From assembly GCF_018449515.1 (NCBI RefSeq), contig NZ_JAAVUQ010000019.1, positions 62,001-126,000 on the forward strand: DNA of 64,000 nucleotides. The letters are read 5' to 3'. The DNA comes from Caballeronia sp. dw_19. Its GTDB lineage: Bacteria; Pseudomonadota; Gammaproteobacteria; Burkholderiales; Burkholderiaceae. Numbering within the stretch: position 1 is the stretch's first letter; each line of letters starts with the position of its first letter. This document shows, one piece after another, positions 44,552 to 53,538 of the stretch. The notes under the pieces are model-generated. The model was not told where the DNA came from. It saw nothing but the letters and a program-made list of their open reading frames with translations, and searched no databases. The translations under genes and the position numbers were made by a program.

Positions 44552-45553
44552 ATGAAAATCAACGAAGCATTCCTGCATTCGATGCAGGATGCAATGAAGC
44601 TGCTGCGCGCACGCGGCCCGAAGGAAGCGACGGCGGCGCTGCAGCGTGCACTTGGGGCGCACGCTCAGCCAACACCTCAATCGAATACAGACGTCCCGGC
44701 TGTCAAGTATCCGGGAACGTTCACGACTCATACGTTCGCGAACGCCGCAGGTCATCGGAACTACAAGCTCTATGTGCCGAAGCAGCACAGCGGCCAGTCG
44801 CTGCCTCTGGTGGTGATGCTGCATGGCTGCACGCAGGACGCCGACGACTTCGCTGCCGGCACGCAAATGAACGCGCTGGCGGAGCGGGACGGATGCATCG
44901 TGGTGTATCCGGTGCAGCCGCAGGGGGCGAACGCATCGAAGTGCTGGAACTGGTTCAAGCCCGCCGATCAACGGCGCGACAGCGGCGAGCCGGCACTGAT
45001 TGCAGGCATCACGCGCGAAGTGATGTCAAAGCACGCCGTGGATTCGTCGCGCGTATTCGTGGCGGGTTTATCGGCGGGTGGGGCGATGGCCGCCATCATG
45101 ATCCAGGCGTATCCGGATCTTTATGCCGCTGCGTGCGTGCATTCAGGGCTGGCAGTGGGGTCGGCCCACGATTTGCAATCGGCGCTGGCGGCCATGCGAG
45201 GCGGGAAGTCATCGGGCGCTCGTCGCGCGGCGGCGCCGAAGCGACCGCTGATCGTGTTTCACGGCGATGCCGACGCAACCGTGCATCCATCAAACGCGGC
45301 TGATTTGTTGCGCGGCTTCGGCGCTGAGGCTGTTGTCTTCGACGAGACTTCCCATGTAGAAGCGGGCAAGCGTACGAGCACGGTGGAGCGGCTGAAATCA
45401 GTGGACGGAGTTGATGCCGAGTTGTGGCTCATCCATGGCGCGCCGCACGCCTGGGCAGGTGGGAGTGGAAATGGTTCGTACACCGATGCAACGGGTCCGG
45501 ATGCGAGCACGATCATGATGCGATTTTTCCTCGATCATCCATTTAAAATTTGA
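44552..45553 (+). CDS. PHB/short-chain PHA depolymerase-like esterase
   Basis: 333 residues of the extracellular-type PHB depolymerase catalytic family: YKLYVPKQHSGQSLPLVVML, MLHGCTQDADDFAAGTQMN, nucleophile Ser174 in GLSAGGAM, Asp in FHGDADATVHP (about 239-241) and His299 in GAPHAWAGG. No signal peptide is seen; the first 45 residues are a charged helix rather than a secretion signal, so the protein is probably intracellular or exported otherwise. It may hydrolyse polyhydroxybutyrate or related esters. Preceded by a ribbon-helix-helix protein in the same direction. Confidence 0.9.
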   Translation: MKINEAFLHSMQDAMKLLRARGPKEATAALQRALGAHAQPTPQSNTDVPAVKYPGTFTTHTFANAAGHRNYKLYVPKQHSGQSLPLVVMLHGCTQDADDFAAGTQMNALAERDGCIVVYPVQPQGANASKCWNWFKPADQRRDSGEPALIAGITREVMSKHAVDSSRVFVAGLSAGGAMAAIMIQAYPDLYAAACVHSGLAVGSAHDLQSALAAMRGGKSSGARRAAAPKRPLIVFHGDADATVHPSNAADLLRGFGAEAVVFDETSHVEAGKRTSTVERLKSVDGVDAELWLIHGAPHAWAGGSGNGSYTDATGPDASTIMMRFFLDHPFKI

Positions 45554-45587
45554 CCGTAGCATCTTTTAAAAAAGGGGGAACGAGAGC

Positions 45588-46082
45588 ATGCACGAACACG
45601 CAAGCGAACGCGATATGGCGCTGTTGCGCGAGGTTATCGCGTTATCGGAGAAGTCAAAACGCGATGGACGGCATCCGTTCGCCGCGCTGATAGCCGATGA
45701 AAACGGCCACGTAGTTGCAAGCGCAGGAAACAATTCGATGCCCCCGCTCGGCGATCCGACCCAGCACGCCGAACTGCGCGCCGCGGCTCAGGCAGCGAAA
45801 GATCTGACGCCGGAGCAATTGCTGACGTGCACGCTTTATACGAATGCCGAGCCGTGTTGCATGTGCTCGGGCGCGATCTATTGGTGCAACATCGGGCGCG
45901 TGGTGTATGCCATGTCCGAGCGGCGCTTGCTGGAGATCACCGGCGATCACCCCGAGAACCCGACGTTCTCGTTACCTTGCCGCGAAGTTTTTGCGCGAGG
46001 GCAGAGGACGGTGAGTGTGGTTGGACCGCTTATTGAAGATGAAGCGGCGGTCGTGCACGAAGGATTCTGGACGCGCGAATGA
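45588..46082 (+). CDS. Cytidine/deoxycytidylate deaminase-family nucleoside deaminase
   Basis: 164 residues with the zinc deaminase signature: His60-Ala-Glu62 (QHAEL) and Pro89-Cys90-Cys91-Met-Cys93 (EPCCMCSGAIYW). The arrangement resembles guanine deaminase and TadA-like members. It should deaminate a purine or pyrimidine base or nucleoside using zinc-bound water. AAGGGGGAACGAG before the ATG gives a strong ribosome site. Just 34 bases after the PHA depolymerase gene, but the functional link is unclear. Confidence 0.92.
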   Translation: MHEHASERDMALLREVIALSEKSKRDGRHPFAALIADENGHVVASAGNNSMPPLGDPTQHAELRAAAQAAKDLTPEQLLTCTLYTNAEPCCMCSGAIYWCNIGRVVYAMSERRLLEITGDHPENPTFSLPCREVFARGQRTVSVVGPLIEDEAAVVHEGFWTRE

Positions 46083-46129
46083 CGTGTAATCAGAAACGCG
46101 TGCAATAGAAAAGTCTTGTCGATGCAAGA

Positions 46130-46160
46130 CGAAAGGGCCATGCGAGTGGCCCTTTCGTTC
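46130..46160. terminator. Bidirectional terminator between deaminase and chemoreceptor genes
   Basis: CGAAAGGGCCA and TGGCCCTTTCG form an 11-base-pair stem with a six-base loop, followed by TTCATTT on the plus strand. It separates two convergent genes and can serve both. Confidence 0.85.
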
Positions 46161-46171
46161 ATTTGCAAAAT

Positions 46172-47725
46172 TCAACCCGGCAGCGAAAAGCTCCCGATCG
46201 CTTCACGCAGCACATCGACCTGATCCTTTAGCGAATGCGCCGCCGCTGCGGCTTCTTCCACCAGCGCCGCGTTCTGCTGCGTCACCTGATCCATTTCACC
46301 CACTGCGCGATTCACCTGTTCAATGCCCGCGCTTTGCTCATTCGAAGCGTGGCTGATTTCATCGAGGATCTCGTTCACGCGGCGCACCGAATTCACGATC
46401 TCGCCCATCGTCGCGCCCGCGTTCGACACCAGCGACGCACCTTCCTTCACCGTCTCCGTCGATGTCCCTATCAGCGCCTTGATCTCCTTCGCCGCCGTGG
46501 CCGATCGCTGTGCGAGACTGCGCACTTCCGCTGCCACCACCGCAAACCCGCGTCCCTGTTCGCCGGCACGCGCAGCTTCCACGGCGGCGTTCAGCGCCAG
46601 GATGTTGGTCTGGAACGCGATGCCATCAATCACGCCGATGATGTCGCCAATCTGCTTCGAGCTTTCCGTAATGCGCGTCATGGTGTGAATGACTTGCTCG
46701 ACTACTCCGCTGCCCCGTTGGGCCACGTCGGCGGCTTCGCCGGCCAGCTTGGCGGCTTGCGTCGCGCTGTTGGCGTTCTGCTTCACGTTCGCCGTCATCT
46801 CGTCCATGCTCGACGCGGTCTGTACCAGCGCGGCGGCTTGCTGCTCGGTGCGTTGTGACAGGTCGGTATTGCCCGCTGCAATCTCCGATGCCCCCACGTT
46901 GATATTCTCGGTCCCGGTGCGCACCCGCGTGACGGTTTCCACCAGGCCGCTTTGCATCTCGCTCAGCGCGAACATCAGGCTATGCGAATCGCCGATGGCA
47001 AGCGGCACGTGCGTGGTCAGGTCGCCGCGCGCAATGCGCTGCGCCGCGCCGACAGCAATCGACGGATCACCGCCGAGTTCACGCTTGATGCTGCGCAACA
47101 CCAGCAGCATGGCCAGCGAAGCGAGCACGCCGAGCACGGCGGTAATCGCGAACCAGCGCAATGCGCTGGCGTAGAACGCGGCCTCGATGTCGTCGGTGTA
47201 CATGCCGGTCACGATGTACCAGTCCCACGGGACAAAGTGCTGGGAGAAGCTGAGCTTGGGCACGGGTTTGTCGCTGCCGGGCTTCGACCACAGATAGCTG
47301 ACAAAGCCACCCTCGGGCGTCGAATTACCGGCGTTCACAATATCGACGAAAAGTCTGTTGCCCGCCGGGTCGGTAAACCCCGCCATGTTCTGGCCATTCA
47401 TGGACTTCTTGATCGGATGCATGATCATCACCGGGCGCGAGTCGTTGACCGAGATGTATCCGTCTGTACCGTAGCGCATGGCGGCAAGTACTTCCAGCGC
47501 CCGCGTTTTGGCTTCTTCTTCCGTGATCGTTTTAGCCGCGGCGAGGCTCTGGAAATGGGCCGTCATGCTCGCGCCCTGGGCAACCAGGGCTTTCAATTGA
47601 TCACGACGATCGTCCATAGTCGATGAACGGCTTTGCCATGCCCCTATAAATCCGATCGCGACCAGTCCGAGCCATAGCACGGCGATCATCGATCCGAGCT
47701 TCTGATTCAATGTCATCTTCTTCAT
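46172..47725 (-). CDS. Methyl-accepting chemotaxis protein with Cache domain
   Basis: 517 residues: membrane helix 1 (IAVLWLGLVAIGFIGAW), periplasmic single-Cache domain (about 35-190, YGTDGYISVNDSRPVMIMHP), membrane helix 2 (WFAITAVLGVLASLAMLLVL), HAMP domain, then the cytoplasmic signalling domain with the hairpin IDGIAFQTNILALNAAVEAA. The C-terminus ends without an NWETF-type CheR-docking pentapeptide. It senses an external small molecule, probably a carboxylate, and signals to CheA. The start at 47725 is preceded by GGCGGAAAC; longer frames lack features. Confidence 0.95.
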   Translation of the reverse strand: MKKMTLNQKLGSMIAVLWLGLVAIGFIGAWQSRSSTMDDRRDQLKALVAQGASMTAHFQSLAAAKTITEEEAKTRALEVLAAMRYGTDGYISVNDSRPVMIMHPIKKSMNGQNMAGFTDPAGNRLFVDIVNAGNSTPEGGFVSYLWSKPGSDKPVPKLSFSQHFVPWDWYIVTGMYTDDIEAAFYASALRWFAITAVLGVLASLAMLLVLRSIKRELGGDPSIAVGAAQRIARGDLTTHVPLAIGDSHSLMFALSEMQSGLVETVTRVRTGTENINVGASEIAAGNTDLSQRTEQQAAALVQTASSMDEMTANVKQNANSATQAAKLAGEAADVAQRGSGVVEQVIHTMTRITESSKQIGDIIGVIDGIAFQTNILALNAAVEAARAGEQGRGFAVVAAEVRSLAQRSATAAKEIKALIGTSTETVKEGASLVSNAGATMGEIVNSVRRVNEILDEISHASNEQSAGIEQVNRAVGEMDQVTQQNAALVEEAAAAAHSLKDQVDVLREAIGSFSLPG

Positions 47726-48004
47726 GTTTCCGCCGTTGCCTAGTGTTGAGCCGTCTGATTGAATTTGCGGCGTCGGGCGTTGCCGAACGCTATGCCTGAC
47801 TTCTTTACGGCAAAGCGGTGGCGGAATGTAGGGGTGGGATAACCCGTACCAAGAGAAATAATCGGTCTGTTCTGGAAGTGTGCGCGTCAGGTTATTCATC
47901 AGACAATAAGCATCGTGCGGCGCGTTTAGTCGCGTGTCCGGTCGCACGGCCTCATCAAGCAACCGGACACGTATCGTCTTAACGCTCAGTGGTCAGACGT
48001 CGAA

Positions 48005-49111
48005 TCAAAAACTGCTGCGAATCCCCACTCGGCCAACCGCCTGCTTCTGATTGCTTGAAGGATTGAAGCCTGCGATCTGAGCGGCCTGTGCGTCGCCGGC
48101 AGCTTTCTGGAATACGCCCAGCGCATACACCGACGTCCGCTTCGACAACGCATACTCGGCCGTCAGGTTGAACTGGTTGTATTTGGGCTGTGCGCCGGTC
48201 GCGTGGTCGCGGCCGGTGGTGTAGGTGTAACCCGCGCCTACCGTCACGTCCGGGGTTGGATTAAACAGGCCCGACAACTCGTAGTTCTGGAACGTCGCAT
48301 CATGTCCGGCGCTGCCTTGCTGGAAAATCGTGTTCGTAAAATCGGCAAGCACGCGCAGCGACGCCAGCACCTGATACGAAGCCCCTACGCCCAGTACCTT
48401 CTGCGCCCGCGCTGCGGCGAGGAAGTCGCCATAGACCGCGTTCGTGAAGCCCGGATAGTTCTGGTAGCCCTGTGTGGAGACACCCGGATCGTTGATGCGC
48501 AGATATCCCACGCCCGCGCTGACCGGTCCAGCGGCATAGGTCGCTCCCGCGCTGAACGTGGCGTTGTTCGAGAACTGCCCAGCGATGCCGCCTAGTGAAT
48601 ACAGTCCACCGAACGTGAACCCGGCAAAGGTGGGGCTGCGATATTTGATCGCGTTCGAGATAGGGAAACCGTTGTCGGTGTTGTCCATGTCGTTCGGGTG
48701 GGCGAAATAATAACCGCCGACGTTGCCGTTGAGCGTATACGGCTCGACGAAATCCACAACGGAGTCCCATTGGCGTCCGAGCGTCACCGTACCGGCCTGT
48801 TCGCTCTGAAGACCCACATAAGCATTGCGTGAGAACGCGAGACCGCTGCCAAGGCGTCCCGAGTTGAGGTTGAAGCCGCTTTCAAGGCGGAAGAGGGTTG
48901 AAAGGCCGCCGCCCAGATCCTCGGTGCCGCGCACGCCCCAGCGGCTGCCTGCGGTCACACCGGATGCAAGCTGGACGAGATGGCTACCCTGCACGTTGCT
49001 GACGATATCGATACCGTCCTCCACGATCCCGTATAACGTGACCGAACTCTGTGCGTGCGCCACGGAGGCAGTGGCCATGATCGGGATGATTGCGGCAAGT
49101 TTTTTAATCAT
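48005..49111 (-). CDS. Trimeric porin (Burkholderiales OmpC-like, Porin_4), second copy
   Basis: 368 residues with a signal peptide (MIKKLAAIIPIMATASVAHA) followed by QSSVTLYGIVEDGIDIVSN, family blocks SRWGVRGTEDLGGGLSTLFR and RNAYVGLQSEQAGTVTLGR, and a C-terminal Phe (RSSF). It shares the family pattern with the porin at 6127-7314 but differs throughout, so it is not a recent duplicate. It forms an outer-membrane diffusion channel. Single gene next to a chemoreceptor gene; whether they share a nutrient is unknown. Confidence 0.95.
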   Translation of the reverse strand: MIKKLAAIIPIMATASVAHAQSSVTLYGIVEDGIDIVSNVQGSHLVQLASGVTAGSRWGVRGTEDLGGGLSTLFRLESGFNLNSGRLGSGLAFSRNAYVGLQSEQAGTVTLGRQWDSVVDFVEPYTLNGNVGGYYFAHPNDMDNTDNGFPISNAIKYRSPTFAGFTFGGLYSLGGIAGQFSNNATFSAGATYAAGPVSAGVGYLRINDPGVSTQGYQNYPGFTNAVYGDFLAAARAQKVLGVGASYQVLASLRVLADFTNTIFQQGSAGHDATFQNYELSGLFNPTPDVTVGAGYTYTTGRDHATGAQPKYNQFNLTAEYALSKRTSVYALGVFQKAAGDAQAAQIAGFNPSSNQKQAVGRVGIRSSF

Positions 49112-49490
49112 ATGAACGCCCGTTTATAAAGTTCGACGATGGATTTATTTCGAGGGCATACACTTAGTACAACAAATCTGAAAAAGCGAGCGAATGGCGT
49201 GTCAAATTTCGTCCATTCGTTAATTCAAGAGTTGCGTGTTAAGATCGCGAAATTTTATTTCGGATAACTTATGTACTGGGGTATAAGAAAACTCTGAGTT
49301 TCCGCTCGACGTTCTTTTGTGAGCGCTCAAACGTGTTCCATCACCAGGCTAGACGCGGCAAACCTCGCGAACACCGGCAATGCCCCGTTGCAGTCCTGCA
49401 TCGGTCAGCGCGAGCGTCGCGCCAACGCAGGCGCCGAGCGTGGTGCTCGCAACGTGACGGGTATTACGAATGTGGCGAATGGCTGGGAGC
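49112..49490. other. Intergenic stretch between SQR and porin genes
   Basis: The AT-rich part (49130-49290) presumably holds the porin promoter. No gene or hairpin of note was found in the rest. Confidence 0.45.
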
Positions 49491-50744
49491 TCACGCTTGC
49501 GGTTTCATCGACCTGGCGAGCCATTCCCGGCCCTTCAACATGCCGTTCCAGTAGAGCCATGGAAAGACGGCAGTTTTCAGGTACCACGCGAGGGCACGTG
49601 GCACGGTCGGGTCGAGCGGGAAGGTCGGCAGCAGCTTGCCGCCATAGCCGAATTCCGCCAGTACAACCTTGCCTTTTTCAACCGTCAGCGGACATGCGCC
49701 GTAGCCGTCGTAGTGGGCGGGTAGAGGCTTTTGCTCCCGCGCGGCCAGCAGGTTTTCCGCCACCACGACAATCTGCTTGCGAACGGCCGCGGCCGTTTTT
49801 GCGTTAGGCGCTGAACAGGCGTCGCCGAGCGCAAAGATGTCCGGATAACGGGGGTGAATGAGCGTGGCGTGATCGACTTCGCACCAGCCGGCCTTGTCGG
49901 CGAGCACGCTCTTGCTGATTACGTCCGGCGGAAGCTGGGGCGGGACGACGTGCAGCATGTCGAACGGTTTGTCGATACGAACTACGTTGCCGGCATTGTC
50001 TTTGACGTTGAACGAAGCGACCCGGCGAGCGCCGTCGACGCTCACCAGGTTCGATCCGAACGCAAGCGACGCGTGATACCGCTCGACATATTTCATCAAC
50101 GACGGCACGAACGCAGCGACTCCGAAAAGGATATCACCGGCAAGGTTGAACTCGACATCGATATGATCGAGCACGCCTTGCTTGAGCCAGTTATCGCAAG
50201 ACAGGTACAGCGCTTTTTGTGGCGCACCGGCGCATTTGATCGGCATGGCCGGCTGCGTAAAGAGCGCCTTGCCACGCTTGAGTTCATTGACCAGCTTCCA
50301 CGTGTACGGCGCAAGATCGAATCGATAATTCGACGTCACGCCGTTCTTGCCCAGTGTGTCTTCCAGACCTTCAATTTTCTCCCATGCGAGCCGCAAGCCG
50401 GGACAGACGATCAGGTGCCGATAACTGGCGGTTTGCCCATTGTCGAGCCGGACAAGACGCTGCTCGGGCTCGATCGCGCTCGCACTGGCCCGCAGCCAGT
50501 GCGCTTTCTTCGGCATGACCGACGACGTCAGCCGCATGGTGTCGTCTATGTTGAAAGCACCGCCGCCGACCAGCGTCCACGCGGGCTGATAGAAATGCCG
50601 GTCACTCGGCTCGATGACCGCGATGCGAAGATCGGGCCGTCGGCGCAGCAAGCTCGCCGTCACGCCGATACCCGCAGCGCCGCCGCCAATGACCACCACG
50701 TCGAAGGTCTCTGTGTTGCCTGAAGATGCTGCATTCGTGCTCAT
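49491..50744 (-). CDS. sqr: Sulfide:quinone oxidoreductase (SQRDL-like)
   Basis: 417 residues: N-terminal FAD-binding DVVVIGGGAAGIGVTASLL, second cofactor block FALGDACSAPNAKTAAAV, and the two redox cysteines expected of SQR, Cys171 in MPIKCAGAPQKALYLSC and Cys351 in YGACPLTVEKGKVVLAEF. The second block closely resembles mitochondrial-type (type II) SQR. It oxidises sulfide to a persulfide or polysulfide and passes electrons to quinone at the inner membrane. It follows the persulfide dioxygenase gene by 48 bases, forming a two-step sulfide detoxification unit. Confidence 0.92.
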   Translation of the reverse strand: MSTNAASSGNTETFDVVVIGGGAAGIGVTASLLRRRPDLRIAVIEPSDRHFYQPAWTLVGGGAFNIDDTMRLTSSVMPKKAHWLRASASAIEPEQRLVRLDNGQTASYRHLIVCPGLRLAWEKIEGLEDTLGKNGVTSNYRFDLAPYTWKLVNELKRGKALFTQPAMPIKCAGAPQKALYLSCDNWLKQGVLDHIDVEFNLAGDILFGVAAFVPSLMKYVERYHASLAFGSNLVSVDGARRVASFNVKDNAGNVVRIDKPFDMLHVVPPQLPPDVISKSVLADKAGWCEVDHATLIHPRYPDIFALGDACSAPNAKTAAAVRKQIVVVAENLLAAREQKPLPAHYDGYGACPLTVEKGKVVLAEFGYGGKLLPTFPLDPTVPRALAWYLKTAVFPWLYWNGMLKGREWLARSMKPQA

Positions 50745-50792
50745 TGCGGTATTCCTGCTTCCAAGTTCATTTTCTTACCCTGCCCGACTGCC

Positions 50793-51662
50793 TTAAAACG
50801 TGTTCAGCGGAAATTTCAGATAACTTACGCCGTTGGATTCGGCCGGCGGAAAAGCACCCGCGCGGATGTTCAGTTGAATCGAGGGGATGATCAGCGCCGG
50901 TGGACCAAGCGTCGCGTCGCGGGCCGTGCGCATGGCGACGAATTCGCTGACAGTGATGCCATCGCGGACGTGGATGTTTGCTGCGCGCTGATCAGCGACC
51001 GTGGTTTCCCAGCGCGTTTCACGGCCATCGGGCGGATAGTCATGGCATGCAAACAGACGCGTTTGTGGCGGCAAGCCAAGCAGTTTCCCGATTGATTCGT
51101 ATAACGTGCCGGCGTCGCCACCGGGAAAATCGCAGCGCGCCGTGCCGACGTCCGGCATGAACAAGGTGTCGCCCATGAACGCCATGTTGTCGAACACGTA
51201 GGCGACATCGGCCGGCGTGTGACCGGGAACGTGCATCACACGGCCGGTCAGCGCACCGACCTGGAACGTGTCGCCGTCAGCAAACCATCGGTCGAAAGGC
51301 GCGGGGCCGGGCGATATTGACGACATCGGCGGCTCAAGGTTAAAAAGCCGTTCGAACACGACCTGCACCGACCGGATATGTTCGCCGATGGCAATAGCGC
51401 CACCCAGTTGTTTCCGGAGATATGCCGCAGCCGAAATGTGGTCGGCATGGGCGTGCGTCTCGAGCAGCCATTGCACCTGCAAGTCCTGCTCGCTTACGAA
51501 ACGGATCACGCGATCCGCCGAATGTGTCGAAGTGCGGCCGGATTGCGGTTCATAGTCGAGCACCGCGTCGATGATCGCGCAGGGTGAACCGGCTGCCTCA
51601 TACACCACGTAGGTGATGGTTGAGGTCACCGGGTCCGGGAATGCTTCAACGCATGGCGTCAT
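50793..51662 (-). CDS. blh: Blh-type persulfide dioxygenase (metallo-beta-lactamase fold)
   Basis: 289 residues with the metallo-beta-lactamase motif THAHADH (about 72-78), the later His in VMHVPGHTPADVAYVF, Asp in FMGDTLFMPDVGTARCDFP and His in LFACHDYPP. The phrase VGTARCDFPGGDAGTLY is characteristic of ETHE1/Blh persulfide dioxygenases, which use one iron to oxidise glutathione persulfide to sulfite. Chosen start is the ATG at 51662 with GGAG six bases upstream; a TTG four codons earlier is less likely. Upstream partner of SQR. No BigR-like repressor gene is adjacent. Confidence 0.9.
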   Translation of the reverse strand: MTPCVEAFPDPVTSTITYVVYEAAGSPCAIIDAVLDYEPQSGRTSTHSADRVIRFVSEQDLQVQWLLETHAHADHISAAAYLRKQLGGAIAIGEHIRSVQVVFERLFNLEPPMSSISPGPAPFDRWFADGDTFQVGALTGRVMHVPGHTPADVAYVFDNMAFMGDTLFMPDVGTARCDFPGGDAGTLYESIGKLLGLPPQTRLFACHDYPPDGRETRWETTVADQRAANIHVRDGITVSEFVAMRTARDATLGPPALIIPSIQLNIRAGAFPPAESNGVSYLKFPLNTF

Positions 51663-51736
51663 GACATGCTCCAAAAATTAACAAGAATCGGCCGGATAAC
51701 TGTGCAGCAAGGTCGCCGCCGCCCGGAAATCCGGCG

Positions 51737-52274
51737 TCAGCGGCCGGTCGCGATCGAGGAGCGCAAGCTTTCCGGGCAGCGCATGTAGAGGCCCGCGGTG
51801 GCCGGCGACAGCGTGAAGCCCGGTTGCTGCTGGCGGCGCAAATCGATGGCCTGGTCCGCGTGAATCCGCTCGATATCCAGCAGCGTGAAGCGGTTGCCGA
51901 TCTGCTGTCGCACCCGTTCCACCACACGCGATGCATTGGCCACCATGTCCTCGATGTCACCCGCCACCGGCAGATAGTCCACGGATACCGGCATGGCCAG
52001 TTCCTTGTTTTCCATAGCCAGCGCGACCGGCGATTTTTCCATCGCCGAACGCGTGCAGGGTTTGATCGATGCCGAGGAAGCGCGACAAGCCGGTCATATG
52101 CGGATCGTTCAGCTTGATGATACGTTGCGCCGACGCCAACGAGTTATGAGCAAGGACAAGGCCCGTCTCTTCGAACGACAATACCCACGGCAACGGCTCG
52201 AAATTCGCGCTGCGCAGCACCGCGCTGGTCACGCCATTGACCTTCACATAACTGCGCGATTCCTGTGCACGTGC
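51737..52274 (-). pseudogene. Frameshifted remnant of an unrecognised protein-coding gene
   Basis: Two minus-strand frames read like one protein broken by a frameshift near 52040. The upstream part has SYVKVNGVTSAVLRSANFEP and RIIKLNDPHMTGLSRFLGI; the downstream part has AMENKELAMPVSVDYLPVAG and RFTLLDIERIHADQAIDL. The upstream frame is closed by a TAG soon above position 52274 with no good start, so the N-terminus is also gone. I do not recognise the family. Alternatives: a sequencing error at one position, or chance open frames; the regular composition of both parts argues for a decayed gene. Confidence 0.5.
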
Positions 52275-52816
52275 CGAAGTGCAGCGTGACGCCTATGGCG
52301 ACGCGGGGGCATGGTCTGACGAGTGGAGCTGGACGTCGAGCAGCGTCGTCGATGGCACGCGCGTTTTGTATCAAACCATTCGCGAGCTGGATGCAGTGCC
52401 GGCGCCTGCCCGGACGATAACAAGCGGGCATGAGCCCGTAGCGTTCACCAACTGTGAATCCCGCCGCCGCGAGTGTGCTCCTTGAGCGGCATCTGCCAAC
52501 TGTTTCTCTGGCCGAATCCTTCGGATGCGCGAAGGCAAAGACACGGCTCCCGAGTAATCCGGCGGGAGCCATTGGATCTGAAAAACGTCCACGGTATTGA
52601 CGCCGAGACTCAAGTCCGAATCCCCCTGTGCCGATAAACAAACATGGCAAGTCGCCGCTGATTTAAACAACCATTGCAAAGCCATGGCGATCAATCCGGC
52701 GCTTTTCCCTTTGCGACAAAGTGTTGCGATTTTGCCGACAACCCGCCCAAACGGGCGATCCAGGCATACAGTTAAAGTGTTTTATCAAGTTCAGGTTGCA
52801 GTGCGGGAGGTGTGCC
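52275..52816. other. Intergenic stretch with no clear gene
   Basis: About 540 bases. Open frames on both strands are Arg/Cys-rich shadows of each other with no ribosome sites. It may contain the eroded upstream part of the frameshifted gene, but I could not read it. Confidence 0.45.
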
Positions 52817-53008
52817 ATGAAGCGCAGGACAGCTAGACAACTTGTTGCTCAACTTGCAGATTTAAGGTATTCCGCGCGGTGCAGCGCACTGAGAGCGGCG
52901 GCGCTCAGCAGGACGATAGCTCAAAGCCCGGATGAAGAAATGGGGCGGAAAGCGGACAGCGTCAAGCAGGAATCGTTTGCCGGAGCAGCACATGAAATCC
53001 ACGCATGA
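52817..53008 (+). CDS. Small basic protein of unknown function (63 aa)
   Basis: 63 residues, MKRRTARQLVAQLADLRYSA onward, mostly helical and basic at the N-terminus. GGGAGG lies seven bases before the ATG, one of the better ribosome sites in this region, which is the main reason to call it. It overlaps the next small gene by 17 bases in another frame, suggesting translational coupling. No family recognised. Confidence 0.5.
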   Translation: MKRRTARQLVAQLADLRYSARCSALRAAALSRTIAQSPDEEMGRKADSVKQESFAGAAHEIHA

Positions 53009-53246
53009 ATATTCGCTACGTACTCAGGTCGACAAATGGCTGGCTCCCGGCCTTTCGACACCGGTTCGTGTCACTGAGTTCAGCCGCACGCGCTTGGGTG
53101 GAAGGCGGTATGTCTGCGTAGAAACCGCATTGCCGCCTGGATCGCGCGCGCTGCTTTTCTTTCGACACGACGATGGCTGCTGGTGCGTATTCCCACCGGC
53201 GTTGGATAGGCCTAATATGAGTATGGGACGTTTCATAGAACATTGA
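52992..53246 (+). CDS. Small hypothetical protein (84 aa)
   Basis: 84 residues beginning MKSTHEYSLRTQVDKWLAPG, with VRVTEFSRTRLGGRRYVCVE, a beta-rich pattern and FFRHDDGCWCVFPP near the end. GGAG seven bases upstream of the ATG and a balanced composition support a real gene. No membrane segment or signal is seen, and I recognise no family. It starts inside the end of the preceding small gene. Confidence 0.62.
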   Translation: MKSTHEYSLRTQVDKWLAPGLSTPVRVTEFSRTRLGGRRYVCVETALPPGSRALLFFRHDDGCWCVFPPALDRPNMSMGRFIEH

Positions 53247-53397
53247 CCGGCGTTGCAGAGATTGAGGGGCGCCAATAGTTCGGGATGCTTATTTCGTTAG
53301 ACCGTTGGTATAGAGATCGTTGGCCACCAGACGGTGGCAACTAACCGGCTAACTGGCTAACAAAGCGAAAGGCTGATAAGCGGAAAGAAGGAGGATT

Positions 53398-53436
53398 ATG
53401 CAGAAACGACAACAACTATATACGCCAACCCCTTAA
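53398..53436 (+). other. Twelve-codon mini-ORF with a perfect Shine-Dalgarno
   Basis: AAGAAGGAGGATT precedes ATG, which opens MQKRQQLYTPTP and a stop. The ribosome site is textbook, but the peptide is tiny. It could be a leader peptide for the next small gene about 100 bases on, or a chance match. A short hairpin, GCCACC-AGAC-GGTGGC, lies about 60 bases upstream. Confidence 0.35.
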
Positions 53437-53538
53437 TTAGCGGAAGCGAATAAGCCCATGTCGCCGCGCGAATGCGCGTTCGAACCCCGAGCTGCCGACT
53501 TTCCGTGAACTCAAAAGTCCAACGTTGGGAGAGTCACC

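Noticed and set aside
52144..52650. A 168-codon minus-strand frame upstream of the frameshifted remnant
   Set aside because: Cys/Arg-rich composition with no conserved pattern; it overlaps the remnant in a different frame and looks like a shadow.
53280..53296. A 17-base sequence, TCGGGATGCTTATTTCG, repeated at 61550-61566
   Set aside because: One shared 17-mer in 64 kb is only mildly unexpected, and the flanks do not match, so it is not reported as a repeat family.
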